Shown: positions 57,680 through 64,000 of the stretch, one piece after another
Layout: every line of letters begins with the position of its first letter
How positions within the stretch are numbered: position 1 is the stretch's first letter
Assembly: GCF_002091675.1 (NCBI RefSeq)
Contig: NZ_BDAE01000020.1
Coordinates: 1-64,000, forward strand
Direction of reading: 5' to 3'
DNA: 64,000 nt
Source: Pseudomonas luteola NBRC 103146
GTDB lineage: Bacteria > Pseudomonadota > Gammaproteobacteria > Pseudomonadales > Pseudomonadaceae
The notes under the pieces: generated by a model
Seen by the model: only the letters and a program-made list of their open reading frames with translations
Databases searched by the model: none
What the model was told of the DNA's origin: nothing
Position numbers and translations under genes: made by a program

Positions 57680-57725
57680 AGTCCGGTATCACTATGCTAG
57701 CACAATGCATGCAGCATGCTAGCTT
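57680..57725. promoter_or_regulatory. double TGCTAGC palindrome region before the 57635 gene
   Basis: TGCTAGCA at 57695-57702 and TGCTAGCT at 57718-57725, with GGTATCA at 57684-57690 and a GCATGC palindrome between. Minus-strand order TGCTAGCATAGTGATACC repeats that at 54017 and 56965. Confidence 0.5.
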
Positions 57726-57727
57726 TA

Positions 57728-58156
57728 TTAGTTATCGCCTGGCGACTTCAATGGAATAGCGGGTTGCTGGTGCTCCGCCTGCTCAGTGCTAGCACCTTGC
57801 TTGCTCAATGCTGCCTCTATCGCCTCGGGCAGCTTGTGCCCGTCATACGGCATAACGCCATGCTGCATCAGCACGCGCCAGGCTTGGCCTATGACCTGGC
57901 CATAGCGCTCGGCAGAGTGGTGCCAGTGACTCACGGTGCAGCCCTGGTACGTCAGATTGCCTACGCTGGCCTCCTCGTCGGTTTCGCCCGCTGGCTGAGG
58001 TGTCAGGTCAAGCGGCAGCGTATTGGTAGCAAAGGCCGTTTGCAGCAGCTCCAGGGCTATGTTTGCATCCTCATTGGCGCGCAGGGAGACGCACGCGCCA
58101 ACAATGGCCGATTCCAGGTGCTCGATACGGGCCTTAAGGGCGCTTTCGTTGCTCAT
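57728..58156 (-). CDS. unknown protein, early region
   Basis: A 142-residue protein coupled to the previous gene by ATGA. Starts MSNESALKARIEHLESAIVGACVSLRANEDANIALELLQTAFATN. Helical N-terminal half; the second half is Gln- and Ala-rich. It ends just before the TGCTAGC cluster. Unknown. Confidence 0.5.
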   Translation of the reverse strand: MSNESALKARIEHLESAIVGACVSLRANEDANIALELLQTAFATNTLPLDLTPQPAGETDEEASVGNLTYQGCTVSHWHHSAERYGQVIGQAWRVLMQHGVMPYDGHKLPEAIEAALSKQGASTEQAEHQQPAIPLKSPGDN

Positions 58157-58356
58157 TGGCCGCTATCCTTGTGCTGGCTTCCTGCTGGCGCAGTGGTAGC
58201 AGGCTGCTGGTGTATCAGCACGTTCTCTACCAGTGCGTGCAGCTCGCGAACGGCAATCATCTCCTTAGCGCTTTTCGGCTTGAGATGCGCCAGCAGCTTG
58301 CGCACACGAATAGCCATGTCTTCCACGGTCATGGCACGACTTGTTGCTTCGGTCAT
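58153..58356 (-). CDS. small helical protein
   Basis: A 67-residue protein MTEATSRAMTVEDMAIRVRKLLAHLKPKSAKEMIAVRELHALVENVLIHQQ with GGAG eight bases upstream. Helical with basic faces. Unknown. Confidence 0.5.
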   Translation of the reverse strand: MTEATSRAMTVEDMAIRVRKLLAHLKPKSAKEMIAVRELHALVENVLIHQQPATTAPAGSQHKDSGQ

Positions 58357-58376
58357 CAAATTTACTCCAGCGAAGG

Positions 58377-58676
58377 TTATTTGTTTGAACAGGTAGGGCA
58401 GGGGCCTATACCGCTGTATTGCGTCAGGACAGAACGCAAGTCGTTGCATGTAGGGCAGACGTTGCCCGCTATGCCAAGCTGCTTTTGCAGCTGTACAACC
58501 AAGTCGCCCAGGTCATTCAGCAGAAAGAACAGCTGAGCCCAGCCAGGCGCGGCACCAGGTTCGAGCAATCCCGCCTTGATAGCGGTATCGGTTACGGCCT
58601 GCGCCAGGTACTGGCATTTGTCGCCTTCGGCCTGAATGGCTGATTCGAGCAAGTGACTTGCGGTCATGGCGTTCAA
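58377..58676 (-). CDS. small zinc-ribbon protein
   Basis: A 99-residue protein. TTG start at 58676 (AAGGA nine bases upstream) is preferred over the ATG at 58667, which has no site. The C-terminus has two CxxC pairs: CPTCNDLRSVLTQYSGIGPCPTC, a zinc ribbon. The front is helical. Unknown function. Confidence 0.5.
   Translation of the reverse strand: MNAMTASHLLESAIQAEGDKCQYLAQAVTDTAIKAGLLEPGAAPGWAQLFFLLNDLGDLVVQLQKQLGIAGNVCPTCNDLRSVLTQYSGIGPCPTCSNK
58649..58661. repeat. 13-bp palindrome GCAAGTGACTTGC, exact copy
   Basis: Exact copy over codons 6-9 of the 58377 gene. Confidence 0.7.
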
Positions 58677-58704
58677 GGGGTGACGTCCTTCCGGTCTCTG
58701 CCGG

Positions 58705-59370
58705 TTACTTGTTCAGCTGCTCAATCTGCGCCAGCGCCCAGGCGCGGGGCCACTGGACATAGCGGGCGCGGTCTAGTCTGCGCTTCCAATCGACATGCGC
58801 ATGGTTAGCCCTATTCGGAATCGTTGCATCAGCGCTCGTATAGCGCTCGGGTCGGGGAGCGTCACTCCCATCGATATAAGGCATTGGCTCAGGCTCGTCA
58901 GGCTCAGGCTTAAACCAGGGTTGCGGCTCAGCTGGCGCATGGGCCATGAAGTAGGCCAGCAGGCTCATACCCGCGTCTTTGTCGCTACCGTCAGTGGTCT
59001 GGTTAGGGAAGGCAGGGTGTGTCGGCCTATTGGGATAGGCTTGGTCGTGCTGGCTTGCAGTCATGGCGGTAATCTCGGATGAAGGATTGAACAGGTCTAG
59101 CTGCTCCTCGTCGCGTCTTACACGCGGCGCGGGCTTAGGCTTTCGGGTTTTCCTGGCCTTGCGGCGGGCACGCTTGTCGGCAATGCCCTGGCGCTTGGCC
59201 TCGATCCGCTCGGGCGTTATCGGGTCGCCTGGCTTGTAACCACGCTCCACAACGATCAAGCGGCGAATGTAGCTATCGGATAGCTCCTCTCGGGACTTGG
59301 CCAGGGCGTTCGCGGTGTGGCTTTTCTTGGCTTCGCGGCGCGCCTCTGGCGTTCGCTTAACTCTCGGCAT
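58705..59370 (-). CDS. basic protein, unknown
   Basis: A 221-residue protein starting MPRVKRTPEARREAKKSHTANALAKSREELSDSYIRRLIVVERGYKPGDPIT. First 80 residues are Arg/Lys-rich and look like a DNA- or RNA-binding arm; the C-terminal half is Pro- and Glu-rich, ending DRARYVQWPRAWALAQIEQLNK. Overlaps the previous stop by 14 bases. Unknown. Confidence 0.5.
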   Translation of the reverse strand: MPRVKRTPEARREAKKSHTANALAKSREELSDSYIRRLIVVERGYKPGDPITPERIEAKRQGIADKRARRKARKTRKPKPAPRVRRDEEQLDLFNPSSEITAMTASQHDQAYPNRPTHPAFPNQTTDGSDKDAGMSLLAYFMAHAPAEPQPWFKPEPDEPEPMPYIDGSDAPRPERYTSADATIPNRANHAHVDWKRRLDRARYVQWPRAWALAQIEQLNK

Positions 59371-60145
59371 CGGCGTCGCTCTCAAGCGCCAGCACGTCAG
59401 CGCCAGCAGATGCAACGCCAGGATTTATAACGGCCCTCTCTCCGGCCAGCATGCCTGCATACTGCGAAAACGGATCAAGGTCAGGGGTTCTTGTGTCGCG
59501 AGCCTTCTTAATGACGCGGCCAGCCAGGTAGGCATCAATCAGCGCCTTATCGTTGGATTCAATGGCAATCAGGGCTTTTGAGTCGCTGGCGCTCACCTGC
59601 TCGGGCTCGCCATCCTCTCCCGTCGGCACCAGGGCGCGAATTTTCTCCTCAACAGCGTACAGCCAGCCAATGGCAAAGTGATTGCCCTGCGTTTCGGGCG
59701 TCGGACGCTGACGACCGCGCATAGAACGGATATCGGCAACATAGCTGGCGCGGGCCTTCTTAAGCTGACGATACAGCGACTCATAGGCGTACTTGGCAAT
59801 CTCGGGCGCAGGGTTGACGCCAATGAATACCGCAAGCTTTACCCTGCAACCTTTTGCGTCGCTCCAGGTGGAACGATCCAGCACGCGACAGCCAAACACG
59901 TCGCCTACCAGAGTAGACAGCGCCATATCCCATAGCGGGCGGCGAGCCATCTCGATATCAGACTTGGTTTCGCCCACGTCCGAGACCTTTACGTCCATAT
60001 CGGTTAGACGGAACTTGCGCATAAGGGCCTGAGCCTGGCGCATGGCGGCAGCGGCCTCGTGCTCGTTGGCGCTCTTGGATAGCGCCAGACAATGCTTGAT
60101 CTTGCGCATGATCCGGTCGCGTTCTTTAGGGTCTAGTTCAGTCAT
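59357..60145 (-). CDS. DUF2786 protein
   Basis: A 262-residue protein. The N-terminus IMRKIKHCLALSKSANEHEAAAAMRQAQALMRKFRLT is the DUF2786 signature. The remainder (about 80-200) is the usual companion domain of phage DUF2786 proteins (LSTLVGDVFGCRVL, FIGVNPAPEIAKYAYESLYRQLKKARASYV, ETQGNHFAIGWLYAVEEKI). A GTG three bases earlier is possible. Role in phage DNA processing is inferred. Confidence 0.75.
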   Translation of the reverse strand: MTELDPKERDRIMRKIKHCLALSKSANEHEAAAAMRQAQALMRKFRLTDMDVKVSDVGETKSDIEMARRPLWDMALSTLVGDVFGCRVLDRSTWSDAKGCRVKLAVFIGVNPAPEIAKYAYESLYRQLKKARASYVADIRSMRGRQRPTPETQGNHFAIGWLYAVEEKIRALVPTGEDGEPEQVSASDSKALIAIESNDKALIDAYLAGRVIKKARDTRTPDLDPFSQYAGMLAGERAVINPGVASAGADVLALESDADAES

Positions 60146-60147
60146 CA

Positions 60148-60522
60148 CTAGGGCTCGATACCAGTTTCGAAGAATCCCAGCTGCCCACGCATGGGCGTAA
60201 AGGGCAGGGGTTTAGGGTTGGCCAGCTCAAAGCCGATATGGCCAGTCATGTACCAGGGGGAATCGTGGCGCTCGTGGCAGTTCACCAGGTCAACCATTCC
60301 CACAATGCCGCCGCGCTGTAATTGCTCCATTGGCGGGGGCAGCGTCAAGTTTCGCTCAATGCAGTAGCGGCGCACGAAACCGTATTCCGCTTTTGTCATG
60401 CCCTTGGATGCGTGAATTAGGAAAGCCCCACGGTGCTTGGTGTACCAGGTGCGATTTTCTATGATCTTCCCGCCGTGGACGATTAGCCAGGCCCAGGGTT
60501 GCCGGATTGACAGCGCTCTCAT
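60148..60522 (-). CDS. ASCH-domain protein
   Basis: A 124-residue protein MRALSIRQPWAWLIVHGGKIIENRTWYTKHRGAFLIHASKG. The ASCH fold signature is clear: S(I)RQPWA, KxxExRxW, RGxFLIHAS. Start overlaps the previous stop (ATGA). ASCH proteins bind RNA or modified nucleotides; in phages they often accompany nucleotide metabolism genes. Confidence 0.8.
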   Translation of the reverse strand: MRALSIRQPWAWLIVHGGKIIENRTWYTKHRGAFLIHASKGMTKAEYGFVRRYCIERNLTLPPPMEQLQRGGIVGMVDLVNCHERHDSPWYMTGHIGFELANPKPLPFTPMRGQLGFFETGIEP

Positions 60523-61277
60523 TGGGCGGACTCGGCAGCGTCGCCAGGCCACCAGGCGGAAGCCATTGCCGACGTATACGCATCTATCAAGCTTTCAAGC
60601 GACGCTTGCTCTTTTTCAAACAGCTTTTTGTAGTGCTCGCCTGGCTTGAAGGGCGAAGGAATCACGCTCACGACTGGCGCTTTACCCGCCTCATCCATAG
60701 CGATACGGTTACGACACTGGCGCTCAGCCGCCTCTTTGCTTTCGCAGGGCGTGCTTATGCCTGTCTCGGCGTTATGAACGGCCCATAGCGCCTCGGTCGG
60801 CTCGTTGACCGTGGACGCCTGTAGCAGCTTTGTCTGCACCTGGTAGTGCGCCAGCAGCGCGTCGTAATGCTCGGTCTTCTCCTCGGCCATGATGCGGTAA
60901 TGCTCGGCAGGCTCCCAAGGCGACGGGATCACCTCAACGACAGGCTCAACATAGTGCTCAAGCTGCTCCGTGTCCCTAAAGTAGCTATTGCACGAGTCAA
61001 TAATCGCCTGGCGTGCCTTCTCTGCATCCTCCTTGCTGGCGCAGGGATAGGTTTCGTTAGGTCCTACGCTATGAATAGCCCACAACTGGACAGCAGGCTC
61101 ACGCAAGCGCAGGTCAAGGCCGCGCGCATGCTCAGGTATAGCGCCGGTATCCTCCAGGGCCTTAAGGATCGTTTCGACGTCGCTACGCAGCAGGGTGACG
61201 ACTTCTTGCGCAGGCTCAGGCGGCGCAAAGAAGGCTTCCATAGTCTGACTCATAGCGTTTTGTGGTTGGTCACTCAT
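60519..61277 (-). CDS. protein with two internal repeats, unknown
   Basis: A 252-residue protein starting MSDQPQNAMSQTMEAF. Two copies of one unit: LWAIHSVGPNETYPCASKEDAEKARQAI and, about 105 residues later, LWAVHNAETGISTPCESKEAAERQCRN; each is followed by VVEVIPSPWEPAEHYRIM or VVSVIPSPFKPGEHYKKL. GAGG site upstream. Unknown; a tandem fold is likely. Confidence 0.6.
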   Translation of the reverse strand: MSDQPQNAMSQTMEAFFAPPEPAQEVVTLLRSDVETILKALEDTGAIPEHARGLDLRLREPAVQLWAIHSVGPNETYPCASKEDAEKARQAIIDSCNSYFRDTEQLEHYVEPVVEVIPSPWEPAEHYRIMAEEKTEHYDALLAHYQVQTKLLQASTVNEPTEALWAVHNAETGISTPCESKEAAERQCRNRIAMDEAGKAPVVSVIPSPFKPGEHYKKLFEKEQASLESLIDAYTSAMASAWWPGDAAESAQ

Positions 61278-61287
61278 ACTGCATACC

Positions 61288-62010
61288 TCAGAAAGGATTG
61301 AAGTGAACAAAGACGGGCAGGTACACATGCTGCGCGGTCTCGATGGAGTCGGCCTCGCCATCCCAGCACTGGCGCTCGCTATCCCAGCTACGCCGCTCGA
61401 AATCGAATTGACAGTCCATATCAGGCGAGCCGTCGGCATGGGCTGAGCAGCCGAATAGGTTGCCGTCAGCATCAAGGCCCGCATAGGTATCGCCAACGTG
61501 CAGCAGCTGGCCTGGCTTGGCTTCTAGCAAGTGGCGATAGGCCGCCAGCACGCCGTCAAACGTGGCCAGGTCATAAACAGGGTTCGGGTTGATAGGCTCC
61601 ATAATGACCGGCTCAAGCACCAGGGCAGGCGGCAGGCATTGGGCAGGGGTTTCGATAGCGGCAGCAGCGGCCAGCACAGCATCGGCAGCAGCCTCAAGGT
61701 ATTCGCGCTGGCGCTCAAACGGGGCGTAGTGGTCAGTGTTAAAGCCGACCATCTGGCGCGCGGCGTCGTCCAAGTGCTCTTTAACGGCGACTGACAGCGG
61801 GTCTTGAAAGTCAGCCAGCATACCGGCCAGGACTTCGGTCTTACGCACCAGGTTCTTAACCATCAGCAGCTGAACAAAGCTTGAAACAGCGCCTCCCACC
61901 AGAGTTACACCGTTACGGGCTTGGGCTTCGATCCGTTCAAGGTCTGGCTTCATCTTAAGAACGGGCGAGCAAGTGGCTTGCGCTAGTTGGGGGAGGTTGA
62001 GACTGCTCAT
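61288..62010 (-). CDS. unknown protein, first gene of an early operon
   Basis: A 240-residue protein starting MSSLNLPQLAQATCSPVLKMKPDLERIEAQARNG. Helical front half, beta and acidic end (DCQFDFERRSWDSERQCWDGEAD). A variant of the palindrome (61969) lies at codons 10-14. AGGTGA precedes the ATG. Preceded by a leader with inverted repeats. Unknown. Confidence 0.5.
   Translation of the reverse strand: MSSLNLPQLAQATCSPVLKMKPDLERIEAQARNGVTLVGGAVSSFVQLLMVKNLVRKTEVLAGMLADFQDPLSVAVKEHLDDAARQMVGFNTDHYAPFERQREYLEAAADAVLAAAAAIETPAQCLPPALVLEPVIMEPINPNPVYDLATFDGVLAAYRHLLEAKPGQLLHVGDTYAGLDADGNLFGCSAHADGSPDMDCQFDFERRSWDSERQCWDGEADSIETAQHVYLPVFVHFNPF
61969..61981. repeat. 13-bp palindrome variant GCAAGTGGCTTGC
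   Basis: At codons 10-14 of the 61288 gene. Confidence 0.6.
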
Positions 62011-62028
62011 GCTTCACCTAATGCGAAG

Positions 62029-62065
62029 TTATTGCGCTATATTGCGCCGGAAAGTAACGCAATAA
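62029..62065. promoter_or_regulatory. inverted repeat TTATTGCG...CGCAATAA in early leader
   Basis: Perfect 8-bp arms 21 bases apart in the 100-bp leader of the 61288 gene, with a third ATTGCG at 62041. Possible operator. Confidence 0.45.
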
Positions 62066-62091
62066 TTTCACATTAGAGGGAGGCTTGTCTA

Positions 62092-62106
62092 GTATCTTTT
62101 GATAAC
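62092..62106. promoter_or_regulatory. GTATC-TTTT-GATAAC operator-like repeat
   Basis: GTATCTTTTGATAAC, same architecture as 44209-44223 (four-base spacer). Located between the genes at 61288 and 62111. Confidence 0.45.
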
Positions 62107-62110
62107 AAAT

Positions 62111-62797
62111 TTAGGCCATTTTGCGGGGCGGGGCCTTCATCCGTTCTTCCCGCTGGTACAAGGCCAGCTCCCTGCGCAGCGCCTTGGATCGTTCGCGCTC
62201 CTGCTCAAGCGCTTCATGCAGGCTTTTGTTCATACGAAACAGCTCGCGGCGGTCCTGGTTGGCCTTCTCTACGTCGCCGACACGCGCCAGCAGAGTGATT
62301 AGCAGCCAGGTTTCCCGCTCCCGATTACAGTCCTCCCAGCGCCAGGCAGCCTGCTGGTCACGCAACTCCTGATAGCCCAGCTTGCGGGCGGCCTTCATCG
62401 CGCCAGCCACAACGCGGCAGATGCCGCCAGGGGTTACGTCGATCAATCCCCACCCCTCGGGCAGCTCCTCGGGCTTAATCAGGCCAGCCGGTGCCATGAA
62501 ATAGCGCCAGCTGCCCATTCCGCCTGCCTGGCGGTGCGGTTTCTTCTTATCGGCAAGAAAGTCAGAACGTGAAACCTTTGCTTCGATAACGGTTGAGGCG
62601 GTGCCGTCATGGGCCAGGGTGAACCCTATGGCGTCGGGTATCTCGCCGCCCCATCCGCCAGCCACTTCACTGACAGCCACGGTACAGTTTGGGCCGCCTG
62701 CGCTATTTGCGCGTTTAAGCCACGTAACGGCCAAACTGCATAGGCTGGCATGGGTTAGACCGTGATCGTTCAATCTGCGCGCTCGCTGGGCCTTCAT
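62111..62797 (-). CDS. PD-(D/E)XK nuclease-like protein (MmcB-like)
   Basis: A 228-residue protein. Asp 55 in GEIPDAIGFT and Glu 72, Lys 74 in STVIEAKVSRSDFLADKKKPHR make a PD-(D/E)xK active site of the type found in MmcB-like and Holliday-resolvase-like families. The region RQAGGMGSWRYFMAPAGLIKPEELPEGWGLID is also typical. C-terminal part is a coiled coil (RMNKSLHEALEQERERSKALRRELALY). It may recycle or repair DNA. ATGA overlap with the small terminase gene. Confidence 0.7.
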   Translation of the reverse strand: MKAQRARRLNDHGLTHASLCSLAVTWLKRANSAGGPNCTVAVSEVAGGWGGEIPDAIGFTLAHDGTASTVIEAKVSRSDFLADKKKPHRQAGGMGSWRYFMAPAGLIKPEELPEGWGLIDVTPGGICRVVAGAMKAARKLGYQELRDQQAAWRWEDCNRERETWLLITLLARVGDVEKANQDRRELFRMNKSLHEALEQERERSKALRRELALYQREERMKAPPRKMA

Positions 62798-63705
62798 TTG
62801 ATGTCCCTGAGCATTGCTTTAAGCTCGTCACGGCGCTTTTCCACTTCCAAGCGGCCTTTAAGGGCATTCTCAGCGGCTTTTTCGTAGATAGCGTCCAGCT
62901 TATCGGGATCAAGCACAGCCACTACCTTGGCTTCTTCCGGCTCAGTCAGCTTGAGGATGCGGTACAGCAGGTCTCGGGCCTTGGTCTGGTCATGGGTCAG
63001 CACCTCGATGCCGTCCTTGGTCTGCTTCACGCCTGCATACAGCAGCTGCGCAGCCGGTGACAGGTCGCGGGTGTCCTTGAGCACCAGGCGGTCGATGCCC
63101 TCGCCAAAGCATTCAGGGCAGCTTTCAATCGGCGGCCTGCGTGGGTCATAGCCAATACCGCCTTTCGGGTCGAAGTCTGGCGGCTCTATCTCGTCACGAA
63201 TGGCCTTCTTAACGGCCTCCTCGTAGTCGTCCTGGTGCCTTTTGAACTCGGCAGGCTTGAATTGGTACTCGTGATTCTCGCCATAGCAGTGGCGGCAGCA
63301 CTCGCGGCGATGCTCGGTCAGTTCGTTAGGATCGGCAAAGGCCAGGCCAACAATGGATTGGAGCGCCCTGGTGCGTAGGTCCTCGGAGTCGTCGAACATG
63401 GCCTTGGTTCGAAGTGCCAGTAGGCGAATGACGTTTACCGTTTTTAACAAACGGCCTCCCAAAACACAGGCTGAATTAGGCGTCACAGCCTCGAATCCAG
63501 CGGCCTGGTAGGCTTTTGTTTGGTTATACGTCTGTAGGTACGCATCCACGAACTTAACGTGCCGTGGGTCCATGTCAGCGACGAGTATTTGCTCCTCGGT
63601 GAGCTTTACCGGCTCTATGGGCGTGGCCTGGGCTTGTGGCTTCTTGGTCGTGGTCTTACGTGGCTTGGGTTTAGCAGTGGCCTGGCCTGACTTCTTGGCT
63701 GCCAT
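62794..63705 (-). CDS. terS: small terminase subunit (terminase_2-like)
   Basis: A 303-residue protein from the ATG at 63705 (AGGA nine bases upstream; an ATG at 63711 is possible). Residues 1-35 are Lys/Pro/Thr-rich. The signature DPRHVKFVDAYLQTYNQTKAYQAAGF is the HTH-type DNA-binding start of the terminase small subunit family. Residues about 136-140 (CCRHCYG) and 196-199 (CPECFGEG) are two cysteine pairs that probably bind zinc. C-terminal helical part (EVEKRRDELKAMLRDIK). It recognises the packaging site. It is far from the large subunit. Confidence 0.85.
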   Translation of the reverse strand: MAAKKSGQATAKPKPRKTTTKKPQAQATPIEPVKLTEEQILVADMDPRHVKFVDAYLQTYNQTKAYQAAGFEAVTPNSACVLGGRLLKTVNVIRLLALRTKAMFDDSEDLRTRALQSIVGLAFADPNELTEHRRECCRHCYGENHEYQFKPAEFKRHQDDYEEAVKKAIRDEIEPPDFDPKGGIGYDPRRPPIESCPECFGEGIDRLVLKDTRDLSPAAQLLYAGVKQTKDGIEVLTHDQTKARDLLYRILKLTEPEEAKVVAVLDPDKLDAIYEKAAENALKGRLEVEKRRDELKAMLRDIK

Positions 63706-63804
63706 GTGCATCGATCCTATGAACAGAAAGGGGAGGGTTGCCATGTGTTGCCGCAGACATGGCACCGCTGGAGATTCACGAATGAACCGGCGCTTCCTGT
63801 TTCT

Positions 63805-63903
63805 TTACCGACGTTGTACGCCCTCAATGAGGCAAGCCAATGCCGCATCGACGTTTTGAGTGTTCGGCTCGGCTAATACTCGGTCATAGGTGAGCAGGCA
63901 CAC
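63805..63903 (-). CDS. possible very small protein, low confidence
   Basis: A GTG-started frame of 32 codons (VCLLTYDRVLAEPNTQNVDAALACLIEGVQRR) between the partial gene and the terminase. No ribosome binding site is evident, but codon use resembles coding sequence and the frame stays open further upstream to the stop of the previous gene. It may be a remnant. Confidence 0.2.
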   Translation of the reverse strand: MCLLTYDRVLAEPNTQNVDAALACLIEGVQRR

Positions 63904-63957
63904 CAGGCAGCCAGGGTATAGCGGTGCCGGTGTGCGCTTTGGCGGGACTTTCCGAGG

Positions 63958-63999
63958 TTAGAACGAAAGGAGGGAGACGCGGCGGAAGGGGTTTACGGC
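63958..63999 (-). CDS. 3' end of an upstream gene, cut by window edge
   Basis: The last 13 codons of a gene, ending NPFRRVSLLSF and TAA at 63958-63960. A GGAAAG element follows three bases after the stop, as at many other gene ends in this genome, supporting this as a true stop. No function can be assigned. Confidence 0.4.
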   Translation of the reverse strand, partial: AVNPFRRVSLLSF

Positions 64000-64000
64000 C

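Noticed and set aside
3279-61981. The 13-bp palindrome as a DNA-uptake signal
   Set aside because: Known uptake signals are short non-palindromic words at far higher density; spacing here is too wide.
1-64000. tRNA or other stable RNA genes
   Set aside because: No cloverleaf-type segment with a plausible T-arm was found on either strand by eye; a tRNA search program would be decisive.

Overview
The window is about 64 kb of a contractile-tailed (myovirus-like) phage or phage-plasmid genome, read from the wrong end: nearly every gene is on the minus strand, so the transcription order runs from high to low coordinates. Base composition is GC-rich with compact operons full of ATGA, GTGA and TAATG start-stop overlaps. 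No tRNA, rRNA or CRISPR array was seen. A proteobacterial host is likely from composition and Shine-Dalgarno use, but the host cannot be named from the sequence alone.

Layout in transcription order. (1) 64000-46200: small terminase subunit, then an early/maintenance region with a PD-(D/E)XK-like protein, an ASCH protein, a DUF2786 protein, a thymidylate synthase with an insertion, a lone RecD2-type OB domain, a ParA ATPase with a small partner gene, a ParB/Srx protein, a small Cro-like regulator and many small unknown genes. (2) 46229-36800: a large terminase interrupted by a mini-intein exactly in its Walker A loop, small unknown genes, a GIY-YIG homing endonuclease with its own promoter and a hairpin over its ribosome binding site, a SWIM-finger protein and the portal. 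(3) 36836-21762: an S80-type prohead protease, tape measure with lytic transglycosylase domain, baseplate genes (gp25/W-like, J-like), SGNH-hydrolase tail protein, two fibre genes each followed by a DUF4376 protein, a permuted NlpC/P60-type hydrolase, baseplate hub and spike. (4) 21693-8363: a block of very large polyvalent proteins related to the DarA/DdrB class (pyrophosphatase, DarA-like, beta-clamp-like, metallopeptidase, LPD1, ADP-ribosyltransferase and DNA methyltransferase domains), expected to be packaged in the head and injected. (5) 8233-711: major capsid, sheath, probable tube and baseplate genes. (6) At 1-714 on the plus strand, an IS200/IS605-type TnpB gene ends in a terminal hairpin and abuts the end of the last baseplate gene.

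How it fits together. ParA, its partner and ParB suggest that the phage can persist as a partitioned replicon. A 13-bp palindrome (GCAAGTGACTTGC and one-base variants) recurs about twelve times across the window, inside genes and between them, and could be a dispersed centromere or another structural site. Early intergenic regions share TGCTAGCA palindromes and GTATC/GATAAC half-sites that look like operators. The three multidomain proteins at 8363-16194 start with the same roughly 45-residue amphipathic segment, best explained as a head-targeting (and possibly protease-removed) tag. Many gene ends carry a recurrent GGAAAG element directly after the stop codon followed by a GC-rich hairpin.
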